Notes under the pieces: generated by a model
What the model was told of the DNA's origin: nothing
Databases searched by the model: none
What the model saw: the letters and a program-made list of their open reading frames with translations, nothing else
Assembly: GCA_902363045.1 (NCBI GenBank)
Contig: CABIYX010000006.1
Coordinates: 56,394 to 120,393 of the forward strand
DNA: 64,000 nt
DNA from: Clostridiales bacterium
Lineage (GTDB): Bacteria > Bacillota > Clostridia > Oscillospirales > Oscillospiraceae
Direction of reading: 5' to 3'
In this document: positions 33,944-41,866 of the stretch, piece by piece
Layout of the letters: each line of letters starts with the position of its first letter
Numbering within the stretch: position 1 is the stretch's first letter
Position numbers and translations under genes: made by a program

Positions 33944-35034
33944 GAGACACGTTCATCCAAGCCCGCCTGGACGGGATCACGCCCCCGGACCGGGAAGCCA
34001 TGGAGGCGGCCCGGATGCACTGGGACGCCATCGCCAAGCCCCTCCACGGCCTGGGCCGTCTGGAGGACATGGTGGTCCGGATCGCCGGAGCGGCCGGGAC
34101 GCCGGAGGTCCGCCTGGACCGGAAGGGGGTGGCGGTGTTCTGCGCCGACAACGGGGTGGTGGCCGAGGGGGTGACCCAGACCGGCCAGGAGGTCACCCTG
34201 GCGGTGGCCCGGAGCATGGCCGCCGGGCAGTCCTCCGTCTGCCGCATGGCCCGGGTGGCCGGGGCGGAGGTCCTCCCGGTGGACGTGGGGATGCTGGCCC
34301 ATGAGGCGATCCCCGGCCTGCGGGCCCGGGTGGTCATGGAGGGGGGCACCCGGAACATGACGAAGGGGCCCGCCATGGACCGCGCCGCCGGAGAGGCCGC
34401 CCTGCGGGCGGGGATGGAGACGGCGGAGGAGCTGGCGGACCGTGGGATGCAGCTGCTGGCCGCGGGAGAGATGGGCATCGGCAACACCACCACCACGGCG
34501 GCGGTGGCCGCCGCCCTTCTGGGGCGCTCCCCGGAGGAGACGGTGGGCCGCGGGGCCGGACTGTCCGACGGGGGCCTGGTCCGCAAGCGCCGCGCGGTGG
34601 CCGCCGCCCTGGCGGTCAACCAGCCGGACCCGGCGGACCCCATGGATGTCCTCTGTAAGGTGGGAGGACTTGACGTCGCCGCTATGACAGGCTTTTATCT
34701 GGGCTGTGCCTTCCGGAAGCTGCCGGTGCTGCTGGACGGAGCCATCTCCTGTGCCGCCGCCCTGTGTGCGGTGCGGCTGTGCCCCTGGGCGGAGAAGAGC
34801 CTGCTGGCCAGCCACCGTCCGGCGGAGCCCTGCGGCCAGCTGCTGCTGGAGGCTCTGGGGCTGGAGCCGGTGCTGGACGCTGGGCTGCGCCTGGGGGAGG
34901 GCACCGGGGCGGCGGCGGCCATGCCTCTGCTGGACATGGCCCTGTCGGTGTATGGAGAGATGCACACCTTTGGCGGACTAGGCATCCCGGCCTACCGCGC
35001 CGATGGCCGGAGCCCGGAGGAGGGGGAGCTGTGA
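33940..35034 (+). CDS. cobT: Nicotinate-nucleotide--dimethylbenzimidazole phosphoribosyltransferase
   Basis: CobT makes alpha-ribazole phosphate, the lower ligand of cobalamin. The 364-residue protein shows CADNGVVAEGVTQTG, GEMGIGNTTTTAA and a C-terminal GEGTGAAAAMPLLD with the catalytic Glu. Starts and stops overlap with cbiA (ATGA) and cobU (GTGA), so expression is coupled. The specific base used is not visible from sequence. Confidence 0.95.
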   Translation: MRDTFIQARLDGITPPDREAMEAARMHWDAIAKPLHGLGRLEDMVVRIAGAAGTPEVRLDRKGVAVFCADNGVVAEGVTQTGQEVTLAVARSMAAGQSSVCRMARVAGAEVLPVDVGMLAHEAIPGLRARVVMEGGTRNMTKGPAMDRAAGEAALRAGMETAEELADRGMQLLAAGEMGIGNTTTTAAVAAALLGRSPEETVGRGAGLSDGGLVRKRRAVAAALAVNQPDPADPMDVLCKVGGLDVAAMTGFYLGCAFRKLPVLLDGAISCAAALCAVRLCPWAEKSLLASHRPAEPCGQLLLEALGLEPVLDAGLRLGEGTGAAAAMPLLDMALSVYGEMHTFGGLGIPAYRADGRSPEEGEL

Positions 35035-35564
35035 CCGCCCTGGTGCTGGGGGGAGCGGCCAGCGGAAAGAGCGGCTGGGCCGAGGATCTGATCTGCTCCC
35101 TGCCCCGGACGGGCCCCCTGATCTATCTGGCCACCATGGAGCCCTGGGGCGGCGAGGCGGCGGAGCGCATCGGGCGTCACCGGGCCCTCCGGGCCGGAAA
35201 AAATTTTTCCTGTACGGTGGAGCGTCCCCGGGATCTGGCGGGATGGGCACCGCCGGCGGGGAGCGCCGTTTTGCTGGAGGATCTGGGCAACCTGGCGGCC
35301 AACGAGCTGTTTTCCGGGGAGAACCTCGACCCGGAGGGGGCGTACCGCCGTATCCGGCGGGGGCTGGACGTTTTAAGAGAGGGCGCGGGGCATCTGGTGG
35401 TGGTCAGCGGCGACCTGTTCCGGGACGGGGTGGACTACCCGCCGGAGACCGGGGCCTATCTGGACCTGCTGGCCCGCCTCCACCGGGACCTGGCCGCCCG
35501 GGCGGACCGGGTGACCGAGCTGGTGTACGGCCTGCCCGTCCATTGGAAGGGGGGAGCGGTATGA
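35031..35564 (+). CDS. cobU: Adenosylcobinamide kinase/guanylyltransferase, atypical C-terminal half
   Basis: This 177-residue CobU-family protein starts at GTG 35031, overlapping the cobT stop. It has the P-loop LGGAASGKSGWAE and the RIGRHRALR segment with the guanylylated His. At the usual NEVGxGIVP position it instead reads VVSGDLFRDGVDYPP, an unusual substitution. A second short CobU-like protein three genes on has the missing motif. The two may share the activity, or one may be specialised. It overlaps cobS by ATGA. Confidence 0.88.
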   Translation: MTALVLGGAASGKSGWAEDLICSLPRTGPLIYLATMEPWGGEAAERIGRHRALRAGKNFSCTVERPRDLAGWAPPAGSAVLLEDLGNLAANELFSGENLDPEGAYRRIRRGLDVLREGAGHLVVVSGDLFRDGVDYPPETGAYLDLLARLHRDLAARADRVTELVYGLPVHWKGGAV

Positions 35565-36331
35565 ATGTTCTGCGGGCCACCGGCATGGCCTTCGCCCTGT
35601 ACTCCCGGATCCCCATGCCTCCCCTGGACTGGGAGAGCGGGGCCAGGCGGTACACCCTGTACGCCTTCCCCCTGGTGGGGCTGGCGGTGGGGGGCGGACT
35701 GTTGCTGTGGACCTGGCTGGCCGGAGCCCTTGGGCTGGGGCAGCCGCTGTGGGCGGCGGGGATGACCGCCATCCCCCTGCTGATCACCGGAGGCATCCAC
35801 CTGGACGGCTTCTGCGACGTGTGCGACGCCCTGGCCTCCCACCAGAGCCGGGAGCGGAAGCTGGAGATCATGGCCGACCCCCATGTGGGGGCCTTCGCGG
35901 TGCAGGGCTGCGGGCTGCTGCTTCTGCTCACCTTCGGCCTGTGGTGCCAGGCGGAGCGGACGGACGGGACGCTGTGGGCCGCCCTGCTCCTGGTCCCGGC
36001 GCTCAGCCGGGGGCTGTCCGCCTTCGCCGCCCTGACCCTGCCCAACGCCCGGGGCGGCGGCCTGCTGGCGGCGGTGACCGGGGCGGGCCGCCGGGGCCGC
36101 TGGCTCCCCCTGTGCGCCGCTCTGCTGTGCGCCGCCGGACTGGCGGCTCTGGAGCCCGGATACCTGTGGATTGGCGGGGCGGCCCTGCTGGCCCTGTGGT
36201 ACTATGTGAAAACGGCGAAGCGGGAGTTCGGCGGGACCACCGGCGATCTGGCGGGCTGGTTTTTGCAGCTGTGCGAGCTGGCCTGTCTGGCGGGGCTGGT
36301 GCTGGCTCAGAGTTTGGAGGGAGTGCTGTGA
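35561..36331 (+). CDS. cobS: Adenosylcobinamide-GDP ribazoletransferase
   Basis: This membrane enzyme joins alpha-ribazole to adenosylcobinamide-GDP in the last steps of B12 assembly. It has 256 residues and several membrane segments. The signature is GGIHLDGFCDVCDAL, with RKLEIMADPHVGAFAV after it. The start overlaps the cobU stop and the stop overlaps the next gene (GTGA). Confidence 0.95.
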   Translation: MNVLRATGMAFALYSRIPMPPLDWESGARRYTLYAFPLVGLAVGGGLLLWTWLAGALGLGQPLWAAGMTAIPLLITGGIHLDGFCDVCDALASHQSRERKLEIMADPHVGAFAVQGCGLLLLLTFGLWCQAERTDGTLWAALLLVPALSRGLSAFAALTLPNARGGGLLAAVTGAGRRGRWLPLCAALLCAAGLAALEPGYLWIGGAALLALWYYVKTAKREFGGTTGDLAGWFLQLCELACLAGLVLAQSLEGVL

Positions 36332-36642
36332 TCCTTGTGACCGGCGGCCGCGGGGCCGGAAAGAGAAGCTTTGTCACGGACGTTTTGGGGTTTTCTCCGG
36401 AGCAGTTCGCTGAGGACGGCCCGGTGCTGTACGGCCTGGAGTCGATAGATCCTCTCCCGTCTCTGGAGACCCTGCTGGACCGGGAGGTGGTGGTCTGCCG
36501 GGAGGTGGGCTGCGGCGTGGTCCCAATGGACCGGGGGGACCGGGATTGGCGGGAGGCGGTGGGCCGCCTGTGCTGCGCCCTGGCCCGGGAGGCGGAGGCC
36601 GTCTACCGCCTCCAGTGCGGCCTGGCTATGCGCCTGAAGTGA
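36328..36642 (+). CDS. Short CobU-like P-loop protein
   Basis: This 104-residue protein starts at GTG 36328, overlapping cobS. It has the P-loop VTGGRGAGKRSF and then CREVGCGVVPMDRGDRDW, the block that CobU proteins have as NEVGxGIVP, ending GLAMRLK. The middle of CobU, including the RHR segment with the nucleophilic His, is missing. It complements the features lost in the other cobU of the operon. It may be a partner subunit or a decayed duplicate. Confidence 0.75.
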   Translation: MILVTGGRGAGKRSFVTDVLGFSPEQFAEDGPVLYGLESIDPLPSLETLLDREVVVCREVGCGVVPMDRGDRDWREAVGRLCCALAREAEAVYRLQCGLAMRLK

Positions 36643-36736
36643 CAGATGCTGTAAAGTGAAAATACTTGCTGAAATTTTCTCCTCAAAAGGAGCTTGGACC
36701 CTGAAGATCCAAGAGAAAGACAGGAGCGGAGACGCC

Positions 36737-37315
36737 ATGGAATTGCTTTTGCTCCGGCACAGTGTCACGCCGGGGAATTTGAAACGACAGTATATCGGCT
36801 CCACCGATCAGCCCCTTGCCCCGGAGGGGGAGGCGCTGGCCCGGAAGCGCCGGGGGGAGATGCCGGAGATCGGCGGGCTGTGGGTCTCGCCCATGCTCCG
36901 CTGCCGGCAGACGGCGGCGCTGCTGTTCCCTGGAGTGGAGCAGCGGCAGGTCCCCCAGCTGCGGGAGTGCGCCTTTGGGCGCTTTGAGGAAAAGACCTGG
37001 GAGGAGCTGAAGGACGACCCCCTGTACCGGGCCTGGATGGGGGGCGACTTGACCATCACCTTCCCCGGGGGAGAGTCCATGCAGGGCTTTCTGGGGCGGA
37101 GCCGCCGGGGGATGGAGGCTGTGGTCCGGGAGGCGGAGGCCGCCGGAGTGGACCGGGGGGCCGTAGTGGCCCACGGGGGCACCTGGCTGGCGGTGATGTC
37201 CGCCTTTGGCCGCCCGGAGCGGGAGCTCTACCGCTGGCAGCCGGAGAACTGCCGGGGCTGGCGGGTGGAGGTCCGGCGGGAGCCTCTGGAACTGCGGGTG
37301 CTGGAGGAGCTATGA
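36737..37315 (+). CDS. cobC: Alpha-ribazole phosphatase (histidine phosphatase family)
   Basis: This phosphatase removes the phosphate from alpha-ribazole-5'-phosphate, inferred from the operon. It has 192 residues from ATG 36737. The catalytic motif reads LLRHSVTPGN, where most relatives have RHGxT. The second His is in VAHGGTWL. GRFEEKTWEEL matches the family. A 94-bp gap separates it from the preceding gene. Its stop overlaps cbiB. Confidence 0.88.
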   Translation: MELLLLRHSVTPGNLKRQYIGSTDQPLAPEGEALARKRRGEMPEIGGLWVSPMLRCRQTAALLFPGVEQRQVPQLRECAFGRFEEKTWEELKDDPLYRAWMGGDLTITFPGGESMQGFLGRSRRGMEAVVREAEAAGVDRGAVVAHGGTWLAVMSAFGRPERELYRWQPENCRGWRVEVRREPLELRVLEEL

Positions 37316-38286
37316 GTCTGACGGCACATCTAATTCTCATTCTGCTGCCCGGGGTAGTTCTGGACTGGCTGCTGGGGGACCCCCACTGGATGCCCCACCC
37401 GGTGCGGTGGATGGGCCGGGCCATCGCCTGGCTGGAGGGTGTCCTGCGCCGCGCGTTCCCCAAGACCCCGGCAGGGGAGCGGCTGGCAGGGGCCCTTCTG
37501 GCCCTGCTGATCCCGGCGACCTTCGGCGGAGGCAGCTGGCTACTTCTGGAGGGGCTGTGGGGACGGTTTCCTTGTCTTGCCTGGCTGGTGGAGGTCTGGT
37601 TCACCTATCAGCTGCTGGCCGCCCGGGCCCTCCAGAGGGAGAGCATGGCGGTGTGCCCACCCCTGGCGGCGGGGGACCTGGCGGGGGCCAGGGAGGCAGT
37701 CTCCCGCATCGTAGGCCGGGACACCCAGCGGCTGGATGAGATGGGGGTGGTGAAGGCGGCGGTGGAGACGGTGGCGGAGAACACCTCCGATGGCGTGACC
37801 GCCCCGCTGCTCTTTCTGGCCCTGGGTGGGCTGCCCCTGGGAATGGTCTATAAGGCGGTGAACACCATGGACTCCATGGTGGGCTATCGGAATGAGCGGT
37901 ACTGTTGGTTCGGCACGGCTGCCGCCCGGCTGGACGATGTGCTCAACTGGATCCCCGCCCGGCTGTCCGGCCTTCTGATGTGTCTGGCCGCCGCTCTGCT
38001 GCCCGGCTGCTCCGGCCAGCGGGCGCTGAGGGTCTTTGTCCGGGACCGGAAAAAGCACAGTTCCCCCAACTCTGCCCACACGGAGGCGGCCTGTGCCGGG
38101 GCCTTGGGGGTCCGGCTGGCGGGGGACGCCTGGTATTTTGGAAAAAAGGTGTCCAAGCCCACCATCGGGGACGACCTCCGGCCGGTGGAGCGTGCGGATG
38201 TCGCCCGGGCCTGCCGGCTGATGTACGCCACGGAGCTGCTGACTTTGGCGGTCCTGCTGGGCGGGGGGAGCCTGCTGGCTGCGTGA
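37312..38286 (+). CDS. cbiB: Adenosylcobinamide-phosphate synthase
   Basis: This membrane enzyme attaches aminopropanol phosphate to adenosylcobyric acid. The 324 residues include the conserved GDPHWMPHPVRWMG near the N-terminus, VAENTSDGVTAPL, and YKAVNTMDSMVGYRNERY. The start overlaps the cobC stop (ATGA). It is the last gene before the 1-kb repeat-filled gap that splits the cobalamin cluster. Confidence 0.95.
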   Translation: MSLTAHLILILLPGVVLDWLLGDPHWMPHPVRWMGRAIAWLEGVLRRAFPKTPAGERLAGALLALLIPATFGGGSWLLLEGLWGRFPCLAWLVEVWFTYQLLAARALQRESMAVCPPLAAGDLAGAREAVSRIVGRDTQRLDEMGVVKAAVETVAENTSDGVTAPLLFLALGGLPLGMVYKAVNTMDSMVGYRNERYCWFGTAAARLDDVLNWIPARLSGLLMCLAAALLPGCSGQRALRVFVRDRKKHSSPNSAHTEAACAGALGVRLAGDAWYFGKKVSKPTIGDDLRPVERADVARACRLMYATELLTLAVLLGGGSLLAA

Positions 38287-38423
38287 TCCGCGCATCGCTG
38301 TTCATGCAGCCGCAGGGGAGAGGCTTGCCCCTTCCGTTGTCCGGTTTTGCTGTGATCCGCCTGAGATGTTGTAGGGGCGGGTCTCCCGACCCGCCCGCCT
38401 TCCGTAGACCATGACGCCCGTGG

Positions 38424-38443
38424 GGCGCGCCGGCCGGCGCGCC
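38424..38443. repeat. 20-bp perfect palindrome
   Basis: GGCGCGCCGGCCGGCGCGCC is its own reverse complement. It lies in the repeat-rich gap and has no T-run. Confidence 0.8.
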
Positions 38444-38666
38444 GCCTTACAGGGTTTCGCTCTGTGGGGCGAGTTCCTTTCCCAGTTCCGCCAGCCGTGG
38501 CAGGGGGTGCGGGATCGGGGGTGAGTCGGATGGAGCCGTCCCTATGAACCGGGGACTGGCGAGTCTGGGACTCGCCCCTACGGCGAACCACGGGCATTTC
38601 TGGGACACGGCGGGAGGGGCAAACCCCTCCCCTACGAGATGGACGGTGGCAAATCCTGCGGCGGAG

Positions 38667-38726
38667 GACGGGCGGCCACAGAGGGCCGCCCCTACGGCGG
38701 TTTCAGAACCTCGTATGGTTCCGGAG
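38667..38726 (+). repeat. 60-bp direct repeat, copy 1
   Basis: It is identical to 39157-39216. It begins with a GGGCGGCC/GGCCGCCC hairpin and continues through TTTCAGAACCTCGTATGG. Similarity carries on weakly after the identical part. Confidence 0.85.
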
Positions 38727-39156
38727 GAGAGACAGGCGCCGGTTCCATGGCTGCGGCGGCCACCATATCACGCATGACCGGAATTGCCCCGTAGGGGCGG
38801 GTCTCCGGGCCCGCCCGCCAGTTTTCCCTAGCGGAAATTAGAACCCGCGCGATCAGGCGCGCCCGTTTGGTCCAGCATTCCAGCCCATCTTGATTTCGGA
38901 CAGACAGCGGTAGCGGCGCGGATGCGAGGTCAGTCATTATTCCTCCCGCGCCTGACAGTGGCCCGAAGGCCCCTAAAATTGGGCCCCCGTAATCTCCGGG
39001 GGTCCGGGGGAGAACGAACTGGAGGCGGAGGGAACCTGTTCCCGACGGCGATGTGAGTCTCCCCCGGCGGCGTTTTGGTTCCTTTTTCGCCGCGGAAAAA
39101 GGAACTCGCCCCGCAGGGCGAAACCCTCCGCGTGGAATGAAATCCTTCCGAAAAAC

Positions 39157-39216
39157 GACGGGCGGCCACAGAGGGCCGCCCCTACGGCGGTTTCAGAACC
39201 TCGTATGGTTCCGGAG
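39157..39216 (+). repeat. 60-bp direct repeat, copy 2
   Basis: Identical to 38667-38726. It ends about 90 bp before the cobD start. Confidence 0.85.
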
Positions 39217-39308
39217 GGACAGGTGTGGTTTCATGGCTGCGGCAGGGAACGGGCGCGCCCTACACAAAAAAGCGCTCCATTCACATCACAGAGAAGGAAG
39301 GTGCGGAC

Positions 39309-40358
39309 ATGGTCCGTTTTGAACACGGAGGGGACACCTACGGCTGTCCCCCCGACCTGTTGGACTGCTCCATCAGCCTGAACCCTATGGGGGCTCCCAA
39401 GCCTGTGCTGGAGGGGGCACGCCGGGCGGTGCTGGACTGCGCCCGCTATCCGGACCCAGCCTGCCGCGGCCTGCGCCGGGCCATCGCCCGCCGGGACGGC
39501 GTGGAAGAGGAGGCGATCCTGTGCGGCAACGGGGCCTCCGACCTGATCTACCGTTTGGCCCTGGCCTTCAAGCCAAGGCAAGCACTTTTGCTTGCCCCTA
39601 CTTTTTCGGAGTACCGCCGGGCACTGGAGGGGGTGGGCTGCCGGATCCGGGAGTACCGGCTGGAGGAGCGGACGGGCTTTCTGCCGGGGGAGGACTTGCT
39701 GGAGGTCATCGTCCCCAGAGTGGATCTGGTGTTCCTGTGCGACCCCAACAATCCCACCGGGCGGCTGATGGACGGGGGGCTGCTGGGCCGGGTGCTGTCC
39801 CGCTGCCGGGAGGCAGGGGCCCTTTTGGCGGTGGACCAGTGCTTTTTGGAGCTCACCGCCGGCGATCCCCGCCGCCTGACGGAGGAGCTGCCCGGGGGCG
39901 GGCTGCTGCTCCTCCGGGCGCTGACTAAGAGCTATGCCATGGCGGGCCTGCGCCTGGGCTATGCCCTATGCGGAGAGGCGGCGCTGCTGGGCCGGATGGC
40001 GGCGGCGGGGCCGCCCTGGGCGGTGTCCATCCCGACTCAGGCGGCAGGTGAAATCGCTTTACAGCAATTCCCCCGCTGGCCGGAGGACAGCCTGACCATG
40101 ATCCGCCGGGGCCGGGAGCGGCTGGCGGCGGGGCTGGCGGCTTTGGGCCTTTGGGTGTGCCCGGGGGACGGAAATTTCCTTCTGTTCCGGGGGCCGGAGG
40201 ACCTGGGGCGGCTGCTGCTGGAGGGGGAGCGCATCCTGGTGCGGGACTGCTCCAACTACTCCGGGCTGGGGCCCGGCTGGTTCCGGATCGGGGTCCGGAC
40301 GGAGGAGGAAAACGAGAGACTGCTGACCGCCGTGGCGCGGCAGCTTGGGAGGGACTGA
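39309..40358 (+). CDS. cobD: Threonine-phosphate decarboxylase (CobD-type PLP enzyme)
   Basis: This PLP fold-type I protein probably makes aminopropanol phosphate for the CbiB step. It has 349 residues from ATG 39309 (AAGG 7 nt upstream). CDPNNPTGR and the PLP lysine in [14 protein letters not shown] are seen. Histidinol-phosphate aminotransferase is the close alternative by sequence. The position next to cbiP and after cbiB favours CobD. Confidence 0.88.
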   Translation: MVRFEHGGDTYGCPPDLLDCSISLNPMGAPKPVLEGARRAVLDCARYPDPACRGLRRAIARRDGVEEEAILCGNGASDLIYRLALAFKPRQALLLAPTFSEYRRALEGVGCRIREYRLEERTGFLPGEDLLEVIVPRVDLVFLCDPNNPTGRLMDGGLLGRVLSRCREAGALLAVDQCFLELTAGDPRRLTEELPGGGLLLLRALTKSYAMAGLRLGYALCGEAALLGRMAAAGPPWAVSIPTQAAGEIALQQFPRWPEDSLTMIRRGRERLAAGLAALGLWVCPGDGNFLLFRGPEDLGRLLLEGERILVRDCSNYSGLGPGWFRIGVRTEEENERLLTAVARQLGRD

Positions 40359-40359
40359 C

Positions 40360-41823
40360 ATGGCGGCAAAGGCCATTATGATCCAGGGGACCATGTCCAA
40401 TGCGGGGAAGAGCGTGCTGACGGCGGGGCTGTGCCGCATCTTCCGCCAGGACGGCTATTCGGTGGCCCCCTTCAAAAGCCAGAACATGGCGCTGAACAGC
40501 TTCGTCACCCGGGAGGGCCTGGAGATGGGCCGAGCCCAGGTGATGCAGGCGGAGGCCGCCAGGGTGGAGCCCAGCGTCCGGATGAACCCCATCCTGCTCA
40601 AGCCCAGCAGCGACATGGGCAGCCAGGTCATCGTCAACGGCGAGGTGCTGGGGGATATGCGGGCGTCCGATTACTTCCGCCATAAAAAGGAGCTGGTCCC
40701 ACAGATCCTGGCGTCCTACCGCTCCCTGGCGGAGGAGCACGACATCATCGTGCTGGAGGGGGCGGGCAGCCCGGCGGAGATCAACCTGAAGGCGGACGAC
40801 ATCGTGAACATGGGCATGGCCCGGATGGCCCGGGCCCCGGTGCTGCTGGCGGGGGACATCGACCGGGGCGGGGTGTTCGCCTCCCTGTACGGAACGGTGG
40901 CCCTTCTGGAGCCCGACGAGCGGGCCATGGTGAAGGGGACGGTCATCAACAAGTTCCGGGGGGACGCGGCCCTGCTGCGGCCCGGCCTGACCATGCTGAA
41001 GGAGCTCACCCGGATCCCGGTGGTGGGGGTGGTCCCCTGGCTGGAGCTGGATCTGGACGATGAGGACAGCCTCTCCCCACGGCTCACCTCCGGGCGGAGG
41101 GCGGCCCCCCTGGATGTGGCGGTGGTCCGCCTGCCTCACATCTCCAATTTTACCGACTTCAACGCCCTGGGGCGGCATCTGGCGGTGGGCCTGCGCTATA
41201 CGGACCGGCCGGAGGACCTGGGCTGGCCCGACCTGGTGATCCTGCCGGGGACTAAGAGCACCCTGGCCGACCTGGACTGGCTGCGGCGGCGGGGACTGGA
41301 CCGGGCGGTGCTGGCCCTGGCGGCGGCGGGGACCCCGGTGGCGGGGATCTGCGGCGGCTATCAGATGCTGGGACGGCGGGTGGAGGACCCCGAGGGTGCG
41401 GAGGGGGGCGGCTCCCGGAAGGGGCTGGGCCTGCTGCCCGTCTCCACCCGGTTTTCCCGGGAAAAAACCCGCACCCGCCGCGGGGCGGAATTTCCGGCCT
41501 GCTCCGGCCTGTTCGCCCCCCTGGCGGGCTGCCCGCTGGAGGGCTATGAGATCCACATGGGGGACAGCGGACCGGAGGGCCTCTTTTCCGTCCGGGAGAA
41601 CGTGCTGGGTACCTATCTCCACGGCTTTTTCGACGCGCCGGAGCTTCGGGAGCGGCTGGTCTCCCTGCTGCTGGCCCGAAAGGGGCTGACCTGGACGGGG
41701 GAGGCCGGGCCGGAGGACGGCCCGGCCTATCGGGAGGCGCAGTATGACAAGCTGGCCGCCGCGCTGCGGGCCGGCCTGGACATGGAGGCGGTGTACCGCA
41801 TCCTGGAGCGGGGGCTGGACTGA
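40360..41823 (+). CDS. cbiP: Cobyric acid synthase
   Basis: CbiP (CobQ) amidates four side chains of the corrin ring. The 487 residues include the N-terminal [14 protein letters not shown]-loop, and a glutaminase domain with [13 protein letters not shown] (nucleophile Cys) and GYEIHMG (His). GGGAGGG precedes the ATG 1 bp after the cobD stop. The cluster covers late B12 steps. No corrin-ring genes occur in the window, so these lie elsewhere or the cell salvages corrinoids. Confidence 0.95.
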   Translation: MAAKAIMIQGTMSNAGKSVLTAGLCRIFRQDGYSVAPFKSQNMALNSFVTREGLEMGRAQVMQAEAARVEPSVRMNPILLKPSSDMGSQVIVNGEVLGDMRASDYFRHKKELVPQILASYRSLAEEHDIIVLEGAGSPAEINLKADDIVNMGMARMARAPVLLAGDIDRGGVFASLYGTVALLEPDERAMVKGTVINKFRGDAALLRPGLTMLKELTRIPVVGVVPWLELDLDDEDSLSPRLTSGRRAAPLDVAVVRLPHISNFTDFNALGRHLAVGLRYTDRPEDLGWPDLVILPGTKSTLADLDWLRRRGLDRAVLALAAAGTPVAGICGGYQMLGRRVEDPEGAEGGGSRKGLGLLPVSTRFSREKTRTRRGAEFPACSGLFAPLAGCPLEGYEIHMGDSGPEGLFSVRENVLGTYLHGFFDAPELRERLVSLLLARKGLTWTGEAGPEDGPAYREAQYDKLAAALRAGLDMEAVYRILERGLD

Positions 41824-41866
41824 GCCCCCCGGCACATCAGACAGAACAGAGAGGAGAGGAGCGTTT

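Larger units (their letters stand above)
38287..39308. repeat. Gene-free stretch built of small hairpin repeats
   Basis: About 1 kb holds no credible gene. Six hairpins share a GTAGGGG or CCCCTAC end: 38371-38399, 38559-38581, 38612-38635, 38669-38695, 38791-38819 and 39159-39185, in both orientations. A 60-bp segment is repeated at 38667-38726 and 39157-39216. A 30-bp segment occurs in inverted orientation at 38451-38480 and 39098-39127. A 20-bp palindrome lies at 38424-38443. The short ORFs here merely read through the repeats. Confidence 0.8.

Noticed and set aside
38544..39322. Several 70-90 codon ORFs in the repeat gap
   Set aside because: They read through palindromic repeats, lack ribosome sites, and appear on both strands.
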